30,322 nucleotides of DNA from an uncultured Oscillospiraceae bacterium (GTDB taxonomy: Bacteria > Bacillota > Clostridia > Oscillospirales > Oscillospiraceae), in NCBI GenBank assembly GCA_934645175.1, contig CAKUDE010000027.1, positions 1 to 30,322 of the forward strand, written 5' to 3'. The position numbers and the translations under genes are program-made. This document shows positions 1 to 7,428 of this stretch, piece after piece (positions within the stretch are counted from its first letter, which is position 1; the number at the start of each line of letters is the position of its first letter). The notes under the pieces are model-generated. The model was not told the origin of the DNA, did no database searches, and saw only the letters and a program-made list of their open reading frames with translations.

Positions 1-20
1 TTTTTTTTGAAAATAGTTAT

Positions 21-53
21 AAAAACTGGGCCCCGCATTTCTGCGAGACCCAG
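21..53 (-). terminator. Rho-independent terminator after jag
   Basis: On the minus strand a 12-bp stem (two G-U pairs) closes on a GAAA tetraloop and runs into a T-rich tail (TTTTTAT). It lies about 50 nt past the jag stop and ends the rpmH-rnpA-yidD-yidC-jag block. In many Firmicutes mnmE/mnmG continue this block; here transcription appears to stop first. Confidence 0.88.
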
Positions 54-101
54 CCTTTCTTAACTTAGTGACATTGGCATATCGCCTCTCCCTTTTGCGG
101 C

Positions 102-1130
102 TTAGGGATTCTCCTTGGCGACGGCGACGACGACACGGCGGCGCGGCTCGGTGCCGGTAGAGAAGGTGGTCACGCCGGGATAATCCTGGAGCGCTGCATG
201 GATAATGTGGCGCTCATAGGCGTTCATCGGCTCAAGCGTGAAGTTGCGGTGATACTTGGTTACCTTGGCGGCCATTTTTGTGGCAAGCTGACGCAGAGCC
301 TCTTCCCGCTTTGCGCGGTAGGCGCCGGCGTCAACACTGATGCGCAGACGGGGCTCGCGGTCGCGATTGACGGCGTAGCCGGTAAGATACTGGATCGCAT
401 CAAGCGTATCGCCACGGCGGCCGATGAGCATACCGACATCGTTGCCAATCAGGTCGGCACGGTAGCTTTCTTCGTCAAGACGGTAGGCGTGCGGGACACA
501 TTCGGTGCCCATGTGCTTAAGCAGGCCGGTGAGGAACTGCTCGATCTGCTCCTCGACGGAGCCGGGCGCGGCAGCTTCATATTCGCGGGTGGGCAGCGAC
601 GGACGCGGGGTACGTTCCGGGCGTTGCCCACGGGGCTTACGATCGCCGCGTTGGGCGTTGTTCTTTGCGTTGCCGTTATTGTTGTTGGGACGGGGACCGT
701 TTGCGCTGCGCTCCGTGCGCTGCGGGCGGCTCTCGTCCGGCTTCCGTTCACTGCGCGGCGCGTCGCTGCGGCGTTCGGGGCGCGGCTGCGCCATGGGCTT
801 GGGCTGCTCCTCGGGCTTCTTTCCCGGACGGGAGATGACGCCGCCGGACTGCACGGGCAGCTCAACACTGGGCTTCGGCTTGGAGCGCGAGGCGGACGAC
901 AGCGCGGACTTCGGCGCGGTATCCACGGGCGCGGCAGGGGCGGCGGGTTCGTCCGGCGCCTGATAGCTGACCTTCACCTTTGCAGGCGAAGCGCCGATGC
1001 CGAGGAAGCCCGAACGCGCATTTTCCAGCACCTCAACGGAGACGCTGTCGCGGTCCAGCTTGAGCTGGCTCAGCGCCGCCGTGATGGCAAGCTCAATGGT
1101 CTTGCCGGTGGTGACGATACTTTTTTCCAT
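102..1130 (-). CDS. jag: Jag/KhpB (SpoIIIJ-associated) RNA-binding protein
   Basis: A 342-aa RNA-binding protein of the Jag/KhpB family, partner of KhpA and linked to cell envelope and division control in Firmicutes. Residues 1-57 form the Jag_N domain (starts MEKSIVTTGKTIELAI, includes GFLGIG). Residues about 58-200 are a long, low-complexity linker rich in Arg, Pro and Lys. Residues about 205-275 carry the KH domain with the GxxG loop IGRRGDT, followed by an R3H domain up to the C-terminus (MNAYERHIIHAAL). The start ATG has a good AAGGAG site whose first bases overlap the yidC stop codon, so the two genes are translationally close (9 nt apart). The linker is longer than in the Bacillus protein; its basic character may add nonspecific RNA binding (inference). 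Confidence 0.95.
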   Translation of the reverse strand: MEKSIVTTGKTIELAITAALSQLKLDRDSVSVEVLENARSGFLGIGASPAKVKVSYQAPDEPAAPAAPVDTAPKSALSSASRSKPKPSVELPVQSGGVISRPGKKPEEQPKPMAQPRPERRSDAPRSERKPDESRPQRTERSANGPRPNNNNGNAKNNAQRGDRKPRGQRPERTPRPSLPTREYEAAAPGSVEEQIEQFLTGLLKHMGTECVPHAYRLDEESYRADLIGNDVGMLIGRRGDTLDAIQYLTGYAVNRDREPRLRISVDAGAYRAKREEALRQLATKMAAKVTKYHRNFTLEPMNAYERHIIHAALQDYPGVTTFSTGTEPRRRVVVAVAKENP

Positions 1131-1139
1131 AGGGACTCC

Positions 1140-2312
1140 TTATTCTTCGTTGTTCTCGTAACGGGACGGGTCATAGGCGCGGCCGCGGGCATAGGGACGG
1201 TTCTCCTCGCCGCCGGTATTCCCGGTAGCGGTGTCCGAAGCGGGGCTGCGGCGAGCCTCATATTCCTTGGCGGCGGCATCGCGTTCCTGCTTTTCGCGGA
1301 GCTGCTGCTTCTTTTTGCTGGTGTTTTCAACAATGCCGTCGGGATTCGCGGCACGTCTTGCGGCGCGGATGCGCTCCTTTTCCGCTTCCTCGGCGGCACG
1401 CTTGGCGGCGCGCGCCTGACGTTCCTTATCCTCCGCGTCGTAGATCTTGCGGTAGTGAACGGTCAGAACGGCGTCCTGAATCATGCCGAATACGCCCTGG
1501 CCGAGCCAGTAGATCGACAGACCGAGCGGGTACATATAGCCGAAGATGATGGACAGAACGGGCATCATGACAAGCATCATTTTGTTGTTCTTCTGGCTGC
1601 TGGCGACGGCGGCTTCGTCAATCTGGCCGTTTCCGTCCGTGATGACGGAGCTGTTAAGCTTTGTGCTCAGCCACATGGAAACATAGTTGACCACGCCGGA
1701 GAGGATCGGGACCAGTGCGCCGCCGATCTGGCTCCAGCCGGAGAGCGTCCAAACCTGCCATGTCGGCGTTTGGCCGAGGTCGATGCCGAGGAAGGAGAAA
1801 TTCAGCGATTTTACGCCCTCGACAATGCCCTGGCCGTAAAGCTCGATGTTCGATGCGGCGGTATACTGCCAGTAGTAGCCAAGCTTGTCGACCTCGACGT
1901 TCTGTGCGGCGGCGACGACCTTTTTCACGGCCTCAACCTTCTCTGCGTCGAGGTGCAGCAGATAGGTCAGCGGCTCGCGGATGACGGTGAACAGCGGAAT
2001 CAGGAACAGCAGCGGCAGCAGGCTCCAGAGGCAGCCGCCGAACATACTGACGCCTTCCTCTTTATAGAGCTTCTGAACCTCCGCCTGATACTTCTGCTTG
2101 TCATCGCCGCAGGCGATTTCGATCTGCTTGACCAGCGGCTGGAGCCGCGAGGTCTTCATAATGGATTTTTTGCTCTTGGCGCTGGCGGGCAGAAGAATCA
2201 GCTTCACGACCAGCGAGAAAAGGATGAGCGCGAGGCCATAGTTGTTGCAGAACAGATTCAGGTACTCCAACACATAGCCGAAGGGGATGCGGATAATATC
2301 GAGTAGACTCAT
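1140..2312 (-). CDS. yidC: Membrane protein insertase YidC/Oxa1
   Basis: A 390-aa polytopic membrane insertase that places proteins in the cytoplasmic membrane with or without SecYEG. It begins MSLLDIIRIPFGYVLEYL with no lipobox. Hydrophobic segments occur near residues 20-42, 95-112, 185-215 and 245-285, and the cytosolic hairpin after TM1 (SKKSIMKTSRLQPLVKQIE) is typical of the family. After the last membrane segment there is a tail of about 100 residues that is strongly charged (repeated Ala/Glu/Arg/Lys) and then polar. Long basic tails of this sort can touch the ribosome in other bacteria; that role here is inferred. AGGAGG lies just upstream of the ATG. It sits between yidD and jag, the usual order. 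Confidence 0.95.
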   Translation of the reverse strand: MSLLDIIRIPFGYVLEYLNLFCNNYGLALILFSLVVKLILLPASAKSKKSIMKTSRLQPLVKQIEIACGDDKQKYQAEVQKLYKEEGVSMFGGCLWSLLPLLFLIPLFTVIREPLTYLLHLDAEKVEAVKKVVAAAQNVEVDKLGYYWQYTAASNIELYGQGIVEGVKSLNFSFLGIDLGQTPTWQVWTLSGWSQIGGALVPILSGVVNYVSMWLSTKLNSSVITDGNGQIDEAAVASSQKNNKMMLVMMPVLSIIFGYMYPLGLSIYWLGQGVFGMIQDAVLTVHYRKIYDAEDKERQARAAKRAAEEAEKERIRAARRAANPDGIVENTSKKKQQLREKQERDAAAKEYEARRSPASDTATGNTGGEENRPYARGRAYDPSRYENNEE

Positions 2313-2346
2313 TGCTTCCTCCTGAAGTGGGAGCGGGGGGATCGGC

Positions 2347-2559
2347 TTACGGCACCGGGTCGTAAAAATCCCCGTGGTTGAAGGGGTTGCACCGCAAAAG
2401 TCGCTTGATCGTCAGCCAGCCGCCCTTGGCTGCGCCGTATTTTTCGATCGCCTCCATGCCGTATTCCGAGCAGGTGGGAATAAAGCGGCACTTTCCGGGG
2501 AAAGCCGGCGAAATATAGCGCCGATAGAAGCGGATCAGGGCCAAAAGAATGTGTTTCAT
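2347..2559 (-). CDS. yidD: Membrane protein insertion efficiency factor YidD
   Basis: A 70-aa YidD homologue ([18 protein letters not shown]). It keeps the family signature: [15 protein letters not shown] in the middle and the CNPF...DPVP end. The protein carries a short amphipathic N-terminal helix thought to sit on the inner membrane near YidC. The ATG at 2557-2559 overlaps the rnpA stop as ATGA. A longer in-frame upstream extension exists but lies inside rnpA in another frame, so I chose the overlap start. A 34-nt gap separates it from yidC. Confidence 0.93.
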   Translation of the reverse strand: MKHILLALIRFYRRYISPAFPGKCRFIPTCSEYGMEAIEKYGAAKGGWLTIKRLLRCNPFNHGDFYDPVP

Positions 2560-2903
2560 TGAATTGTCTCCGAAGCGGACAGCAGACCGAGCCGGTCGAA
2601 AAGCGCGGAAAGCGCGTAACCGAGGGCGGTGAACTCCGCCTCCACGGCGGCGCCACGCGCGACGATTACGATGTCGTAGCCGCATTTGAGCTGCGGCTCC
2701 AACGCGCGGAAAAGCTCACGCAGACGGCGGCGCGTCCGGTTGCGCACAACGGCGTGTCCGAGCTTGGCGCTGACCGTCAGACCCAAACGGTTGCGGTCGA
2801 GCCGATTCGGGCGGCAGTAGACCGCAAGGTAGCGGTTCGACGCGCTTGCGCCGCGGTAATACAGCCGCCGAAAGACGGCGTTTTCTTTGATCGACTCTGC
2901 CAT
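2556..2903 (-). CDS. rnpA: Ribonuclease P protein component
   Basis: A 115-aa basic protein that binds the RNase P RNA and helps it cleave 5' leaders from pre-tRNA. The family signature is clear: [20 protein letters not shown] followed by TRRRLRE, the conserved RNR helix. The ATG follows a GGAGG site at good spacing. It overlaps yidD by 4 nt and lies 90 nt downstream of rpmH; that spacer contains a hairpin with a T-rich tail that should cut expression relative to rpmH. Confidence 0.95.
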   Translation of the reverse strand: MAESIKENAVFRRLYYRGASASNRYLAVYCRPNRLDRNRLGLTVSAKLGHAVVRNRTRRRLRELFRALEPQLKCGYDIVIVARGAAVEAEFTALGYALSALFDRLGLLSASETIQ

Positions 2904-2911
2904 CGGCTGCC

Positions 2912-2951
2912 TCCGGAAAACAAAGGGGCGAACAGATTGCTCCGTTCGCCC
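2912..2951 (-). terminator. Attenuator hairpin between rpmH and rnpA
   Basis: Minus strand: an 11-bp stem with one G-U pair closed by a GCAA (GNRA) tetraloop, then CTTTGTTTTCC. It lies downstream of the rpmH stop and directly before the rnpA Shine-Dalgarno. Partial termination here would give abundant L34 and scarce RnpA, as is known for this gene pair in other bacteria. The tail is interrupted by G, so readthrough is expected. Confidence 0.7.
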
Positions 2952-2993
2952 TCATCCTATCGATAACGATCCAGCAGGTGCGGTCACGGTTCC

Positions 2994-3128
2994 TTATGCG
3001 GACAGGACAGCTCTGCCTTTTGCACGGCGGCGGGCAAGAACCTTGCGGCCGTTGGCGGTAGCCATTCTCTTGCGGAATCCATGAACCTTTGCGCGGTGAC
3101 GCTTTCTGGGCTGATAGGTACGCAGCAT
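2994..3128 (-). CDS. rpmH: 50S ribosomal protein L34
   Basis: A 44-aa, highly basic protein: [20 protein letters not shown] then the [19 protein letters not shown] core, the usual L34 length and pattern. Longer in-frame upstream extensions lack a ribosome site. The ATG at 3126-3128 has AGGAGGT seven bases upstream. It leads the rnpA-yidD-yidC-jag block and has its own promoter. Confidence 0.97.
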   Translation of the reverse strand: MLRTYQPRKRHRAKVHGFRKRMATANGRKVLARRRAKGRAVLSA

Positions 3129-3213
3129 CTCGTGTACACCTCCTGTAAGATTATGCTCATCGGCGTACGGACGCCGTAGCAATCAAAAAATATTTCTGCA
3201 CATAGCATCTGCT

Positions 3214-3243
3214 ATTATATCCTATCCGGGTGCGGAAAGTCAA
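3214..3243 (-). promoter_or_regulatory. Sigma-A promoter of rpmH
   Basis: Minus strand: -35 TTGACT at 3238-3243, 18-bp spacer, -10 TATAAT at 3214-3219. Transcription should start near 3207 and give a leader of about 80 nt before the L34 ATG. No DnaA-box cluster is visible here, although rpmH often faces dnaA/oriC in Firmicutes. Confidence 0.9.
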
Positions 3244-3293
3244 CCGTTTTTTTCGGTTTTTTGAAGATTTCTGCCGGTGATGCGTTGAGCGGG

Positions 3294-4478
3294 TCAGCAC
3301 TCGTCCGGGGGCAGACGGCGCAGCAGCTCGTCCAGAGCCAGACCGGATGCGTGTGCGATCCGGGCAAGATCGTCATATTCATACTTGGCGCGGCGGATAC
3401 CGTAACCCTCCGCGAGCTTCCGGCGGACGGGGCCGAAGGCGGTTTGTACCGTTTCCGTGCGGCGCGTGAGCACGGCGCGGCGGCAGAGCGTCTCGCGCAC
3501 GCCGAGCGTTGTTGTGTGACGGAAGAGCGCCCGTATCAGCGCCTCGCGGTCCTCCGGGCGGCACAGCACCGTCAGTAATACGCCCGGGCGGGATTTTTTC
3601 ATACCGATGGGCTGCGTGAACGCATCGAGCGCTCCGGCCTCCAGCAGCCGCTCCAGCGCAAAGCCGACGGCCTCGCCGCTCATGTCGTCCAGATTACACC
3701 GCAGCTCCAGAACATCCTGCGCCTGCTCCTGCGTTTCGCCGAGCAGGGCGCGCACGCAGTTGGCGCGGGCAAAATCCTTTTTGCCCATGCCGTAGCCGAC
3801 GGCTTCCAGCCGCAGCGCAGGCAGCTCGCAGAAATCGGAAACAAAATGCTTCAGAAGCGCCGCGCCGGTCGGCGTACACAGTTCGCCCGAGACCTCGCCG
3901 CCGCAGATCGGCACGCCGCGCAACAGTTCGGCAGTAGCCGGGGCGGGAACGGGAAGAATGCCGTGCGCACAGCGCACACTGCCGCTGCCTACATGAACGG
4001 GCGAGGCAAGTACGCGGTCAGGGGAGAGGCGGTGCATCAGAAGGCAGACGGCGGTCACGTCCGCTACGGCGTCCATGCTGCCGACCTCATGAAAATGGAT
4101 CTGCTCCACGGGAACGCCGTGTACGCGGCTTTCCGCAGCGGCGATCGACTCGTAGACCTCCAGAATATTGCGTCTGACCTCCGCATCGACGGGAAGACGG
4201 CCGACAACATGGCGGATTTCGTCCATTGTGCCGTGGTGGTGCTCGTGCATATGCTCATGCGTATGCTCTTCCTCCTGTGCGCCGTGAATCCGCACGGAGA
4301 AGTGTGTCCCCGTAATTCCGCACTTCTCACTCGGCTCAATGGCGGCGCACACGCCGGGGATTCCGAGCGCGTTGAATTCGCGCAGGAAGCTCTCGCGGTC
4401 GTCAAGCAGCTCCAAAAGCGCCGCGGCGAGCATATCGCCTGCGGCGCCCATGCCGCAGTCCAGATAAAGCATTCTCAT
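3294..4478 (-). CDS. larC: Nickel-pincer cofactor nickel insertase LarC
   Basis: A 394-aa LarC (CTP-dependent enzyme that inserts nickel into the pyridinium dithiocarboxylate mononucleotide, the last step in NPN cofactor synthesis). It starts MRMLYLDCGMGAAGDML, has a His-rich stretch around residues 71-83 (likely metal handling), the FHEVGSMDAV and CNLDDMSGE motifs, and a C-terminal ferredoxin-like part. In Lactiplantibacillus plantarum LarC is made from two ORFs by programmed frameshift; here it is one uninterrupted frame of full length. It is the third gene of larE-larB-larC and overlaps larB by 4 nt (ATGA). No clear terminator follows; rpmH lies next on the same strand with its own promoter. 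Confidence 0.94.
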   Translation of the reverse strand: MRMLYLDCGMGAAGDMLAAALLELLDDRESFLREFNALGIPGVCAAIEPSEKCGITGTHFSVRIHGAQEEEHTHEHMHEHHHGTMDEIRHVVGRLPVDAEVRRNILEVYESIAAAESRVHGVPVEQIHFHEVGSMDAVADVTAVCLLMHRLSPDRVLASPVHVGSGSVRCAHGILPVPAPATAELLRGVPICGGEVSGELCTPTGAALLKHFVSDFCELPALRLEAVGYGMGKKDFARANCVRALLGETQEQAQDVLELRCNLDDMSGEAVGFALERLLEAGALDAFTQPIGMKKSRPGVLLTVLCRPEDREALIRALFRHTTTLGVRETLCRRAVLTRRTETVQTAFGPVRRKLAEGYGIRRAKYEYDDLARIAHASGLALDELLRRLPPDEC

Positions 4479-5230
4479 TTGTGAACCTCCATATGGTTGA
4501 CCCGATTGGCGAGAAAGCCTGCGCCGAAGCCGTTGTCAATATTCACGACGGATACGCCGCCTGCGCAGGAATTGAGCATGGACAGCAGTGCTGCCACGCC
4601 GCCAAAGGCTGCGCCGTAGCCCACGCTTGTCGGTACGGCGATAACCGGGCAGTCGGCCAGTCCGGCCAGTACGCTGGCCAGTGCGCCCTCCATGCCCGCG
4701 ATGGCGACAATGACGGAGGCGCTCATAAGCTCGTCGAGATGCGCCAGCGTCCGGTGCAGACCGGCTACGCCTACGTCGTACAGCCGCACGACCTCGCTGC
4801 CGAGCGCTTGCGCCGTCAGCGCCGCTTCCTCGGCGACGGGGATATCGCTCGTGCCGCCGGTGGCGACGACGACACGTCCCAGTCCGTCCGGAACGGGAAA
4901 ACCTCCGATCAATCCGATTCGCGCCTGCGCATGGTACTCCAGCGTGTGCCGCTCGGAGACGAAGGCGGCCGCTTCGGCGCTCATGCGCGTGATCAGTACG
5001 CGGGTCTGTCCGTTGCGCTGCATGGTATCCAGAATGCCCGCAATCTGCTCCGGTGTTTTTCCCGCGCCGTAGATCACCTCCGCCACGCCCTGACGCAGAC
5101 GGCGGTGCAGATCGACCTTGGCAAAGTCGATGTCCTCAAAGGGGGCTTTTTTTAATGTCAGAAGCGCTTCGTCCACATCAGTCCGTCCGTCGCGGACGGA
5201 CTCCAGTAGTTTGCGGATGTCCGTATTCAT
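4475..5230 (-). CDS. larB: NPN cofactor synthase LarB (NaAD carboxylase/hydrolase)
   Basis: A 251-aa LarB. The family carboxylates the pyridinium ring of nicotinic acid adenine dinucleotide and cleaves the phosphoanhydride to start the nickel-pincer cofactor. The C-terminal half is PurE-like: ATGGTSDIPVAEEAA, VPTSVGYGAAFGG and NIDNGFGAGF. Cys222 in LNSCAGG corresponds to the cysteine that forms the covalent substrate adduct in the studied enzyme (Cys221 there). It overlaps larE upstream and larC downstream by 4 nt each, so the three are probably translated together. Confidence 0.94.
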   Translation of the reverse strand: MNTDIRKLLESVRDGRTDVDEALLTLKKAPFEDIDFAKVDLHRRLRQGVAEVIYGAGKTPEQIAGILDTMQRNGQTRVLITRMSAEAAAFVSERHTLEYHAQARIGLIGGFPVPDGLGRVVVATGGTSDIPVAEEAALTAQALGSEVVRLYDVGVAGLHRTLAHLDELMSASVIVAIAGMEGALASVLAGLADCPVIAVPTSVGYGAAFGGVAALLSMLNSCAGGVSVVNIDNGFGAGFLANRVNHMEVHK

Positions 5231-5973
5231 TTGCGCACCTCCAGATCCAGCAGAACGCCGGAATAATCGCGCTTCAGCCGCGTCAGGATCTCCTCGCGGT
5301 GTGCCAACACCGTTGCCAGACTGTCCGCCGGTACCTGCAGCTTTGCGGTATCGCCCATGCTTCGCACGCGGAAATCGCGCAGCCCGAGCGAGAACAGGTA
5401 ACGCTCCGCGGCTTCGGTGCGCCGCAGCTTCTCCGCCGTAATACGTTCGCCCGCAGGGATTCGCGTGGCAAGGCAGGCGTAGGCAGGTTTGTCAAAGGTA
5501 AACAGTCCCGCCTCCTCCGACAGGCGGCGGATCTCCCGCTTCGTCAGGCCGCATTCGCGCAGCGGTGAGCGCACGCCCAGCTCGCGCAGCGCACGCATTC
5601 CGGGACGATCCGAGGCGTCGTCCGAGGCGTTTGTTCCGTCGAGTACGGTGTCGAGCCCATCGCGCCGAGCGGCGGCGAGGATCGTTGAAAAAATACGGCG
5701 CTTGCAATAATAGCAGCGGTCGGGCGGGTTGGAGACAACCGTCTCGTCGTCGAGGATATCGACGGTTAAAATCTCCGGCTCTGCGCCGAGCGAGTGCGCC
5801 AGCCGAAGTGCATCGTCCAGTTCAAACTGCGGCTGAAAGGCAGAGCGGACGTAATATGCCTTCACGCGCTGAGCCCGGCGCACGGCCGCCCAGAGCAGGA
5901 ACGACGAATCGACCCCGCCGGAAAAGGCCAGCGCGACGCGCGGGTTTTCCGCAAAAAAATTCTGTAAATCCAT
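5227..5973 (-). CDS. larE: NPN cofactor sulfur transferase LarE
   Basis: A 248-aa PP-loop ATPase that puts sulfur into the dicarboxylated pyridinium mononucleotide. The PP-loop is FSGGVDSSFL (residues 17-26). Cys87 and Cys90 (DRCYYCK) plus Cys167 (YACLATRIP) give a CxxC...C set. LarE with three such cysteines can hold a [4Fe-4S] cluster and act repeatedly, while the single-Cys type sacrifices its own sulfur; the three-Cys set here suggests the cluster type (inference). First gene of the operon; GGAGG stands eight bases before the ATG and a clear promoter lies upstream. Confidence 0.93.
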   Translation of the reverse strand: MDLQNFFAENPRVALAFSGGVDSSFLLWAAVRRAQRVKAYYVRSAFQPQFELDDALRLAHSLGAEPEILTVDILDDETVVSNPPDRCYYCKRRIFSTILAAARRDGLDTVLDGTNASDDASDRPGMRALRELGVRSPLRECGLTKREIRRLSEEAGLFTFDKPAYACLATRIPAGERITAEKLRRTEAAERYLFSLGLRDFRVRSMGDTAKLQVPADSLATVLAHREEILTRLKRDYSGVLLDLEVRK

Positions 5974-6011
5974 GGCGTTCCTCCGAACGGCTTTTCTGTG
6001 TTTTCAGAGAA

Positions 6012-6040
6012 ATTATAACAGAAGGGCGGAGAAAATGCAA
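6012..6040 (-). promoter_or_regulatory. Promoter of larEBC
   Basis: Minus strand: -35 TTGCAT at 6035-6040, 17-bp spacer, extended -10 TGTTATAAT with TATAAT at 6012-6017. Start near 6005, giving a short leader of about 30 nt before larE. It lies just past the phosphofructokinase terminator, so larEBC is an independent unit. Confidence 0.85.
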
Positions 6041-6054
6041 TGAAAAGGCGGGAC

Positions 6055-6096
6055 AAAAACGCGCAGACGCCCGCCGGAAGCTCCGGCGGGCGTCTG
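6055..6096 (-). terminator. Rho-independent terminator of pfp
   Basis: Minus strand: a perfect 15-bp GC-rich stem (6064-6078 with 6082-6096), 3-nt loop, then CGCGTTTTTGT. It begins about 10 nt after the phosphofructokinase stop. Confidence 0.93.
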
Positions 6097-6106
6097 ATAC
6101 GAATGG

Positions 6107-7345
6107 TTACTTTTCAAAAACACGCTTGAGCTGCGCGAAGCGCGGCAGGCCGTTTTCGTTGACGGTGTGTGCGTCGCCCTGAATGAGCGGTTCACAGTAG
6201 CGCAGGAAGTCTTTGGTGACGAAGCCGTCGGTGATCCATTCCGTCGGCACCTTCTGCTCGAAGTTTGCGACCTTTTCCAGATCGAACAGCTCGTAGTGGC
6301 AGACGTATTCCGGCTCGCGTTCGCAGCGGAAGCCGACCATCTTGCCGCTCTCGCCTGCAACGGCGGACTCTACGGCGACGCGGCCGGAGGCAAACGCCTC
6401 GTCGATGTCGCGCTGAGAGGCACAGTGCGCCGCGCAGCGCTGGAGCAGCGACAGCTCAATGCCGCGCACCTTTGCGCCTATCGCCGCCTTGACGACGCCT
6501 GCCAGACGCGCGGCCAGGCCGCCGAGCTGGGCATGGCCGAAGCCGTCCGTTGCGGAGGTTTGCGCTTCGGAGACAAACGAGCCGTCGGCGTAGTGGATGC
6601 CTTCGGAGACGGCGACCATACAGCTTCCTTTTTCGGCGTAGATGCGCTTGACGTCCGCAAGGAAGCGATCCATGTCGAAATTAACCTCGGGCAGATAAAT
6701 CAGGTCGGGGCCGTGGCCGCGATCCGTCGCCAGCGCGGCGGCGGCGGTCAGCCAGCCGGCGTGGCGGCCCATACATTCGACGATGGTAATCATGCCCTTG
6801 TCATAGACGCTGCAATCGCAGCTTACTTCCATGATGGACGTTGCGATGTATTTTGCGGCGGAGGCAAAGCCGGGGCAGTGATCGGTGCCGAACAGATCGT
6901 TGTCGATCGTTTTGGGAACGCCGATGACGCGGCATTCATAGCCGGCCTGTTTCAGGTAGCGGTTGACCTTGTTGCAGGTGTCCATGGAGTCGTTGCCGCC
7001 GTTGTAGAAGAAGTAGCGGATGTTGTGCTTGCGGAAGACCTCAAGAATCCGGCGGTAGTCGGTATCGTCGGCCTCCGGCTCGGCGATCTTATAGCGGCAG
7101 GAGCCGAGCGCCGAGGAGGGAGTATGCAGCAGAAGCTCCAGCTCGCGGGGATCCTCCTCGTCCATAATCATCAGATTATCGTTCAGAATGCCCACGATGC
7201 CGTGGAACGCGCCGTAAACGCGCGTAATACAGCTCTGCTCCAGGGCGGTTTTGATGACGCCGTAGGCACTGGAGTTGATAACGGCGGAAGGGCCGCCGGA
7301 CTGACCGATGACGGCCGCACCGACCAAGGGCTGATTGTTTTGCAT
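6107..7345 (-). CDS. pfp: Pyrophosphate-dependent 6-phosphofructokinase
   Basis: A 412-aa PFK-A superfamily enzyme that phosphorylates fructose-6-phosphate, reversibly, with pyrophosphate. The donor site favours PPi: GGNDS at 116-120 has Asp119 where ATP enzymes have Gly, and PKTIDND at 144-150 has Lys145 where ATP enzymes have Gly. Further family marks are GQSGGPSAVIN near the N-terminus and VECMGRHAGWLT, the substrate-binding MGR motif. A clean AAGGAGG stands before the ATG. It is flanked by its own promoter and terminator, so it is monocistronic. A PPi enzyme saves ATP and fits an energy-limited anaerobe. Confidence 0.93.
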   Translation of the reverse strand: MQNNQPLVGAAVIGQSGGPSAVINSSAYGVIKTALEQSCITRVYGAFHGIVGILNDNLMIMDEEDPRELELLLHTPSSALGSCRYKIAEPEADDTDYRRILEVFRKHNIRYFFYNGGNDSMDTCNKVNRYLKQAGYECRVIGVPKTIDNDLFGTDHCPGFASAAKYIATSIMEVSCDCSVYDKGMITIVECMGRHAGWLTAAAALATDRGHGPDLIYLPEVNFDMDRFLADVKRIYAEKGSCMVAVSEGIHYADGSFVSEAQTSATDGFGHAQLGGLAARLAGVVKAAIGAKVRGIELSLLQRCAAHCASQRDIDEAFASGRVAVESAVAGESGKMVGFRCEREPEYVCHYELFDLEKVANFEQKVPTEWITDGFVTKDFLRYCEPLIQGDAHTVNENGLPRFAQLKRVFEK

Positions 7346-7383
7346 CGTAAATTGCCTCCTTAGAAATTAAAAAAATCGGGGAT

Positions 7384-7412
7384 AGTTTATCACATTTCCG
7401 TCGTCAATGCAA
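7384..7412 (-). promoter_or_regulatory. Probable promoter of pfp
   Basis: Minus strand: -35 TTGCAT at 7407-7412, 17-bp spacer, -10 TAAACT at 7384-7389 preceded by TG (extended -10). A second register, TTGACG with TATCCC, overlaps but has a poorer -10. It lies between the HtrA-like stop and the pfp start. Confidence 0.62.
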
Positions 7413-7428
7413 GCAGGCCGAGGGGGAT

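Noticed and set aside
3129..3293. Possible replication origin upstream of rpmH
   Set aside because: No DnaA-box cluster or AT-rich unwinding stretch of note; the interval is accounted for by the rpmH promoter and leader.
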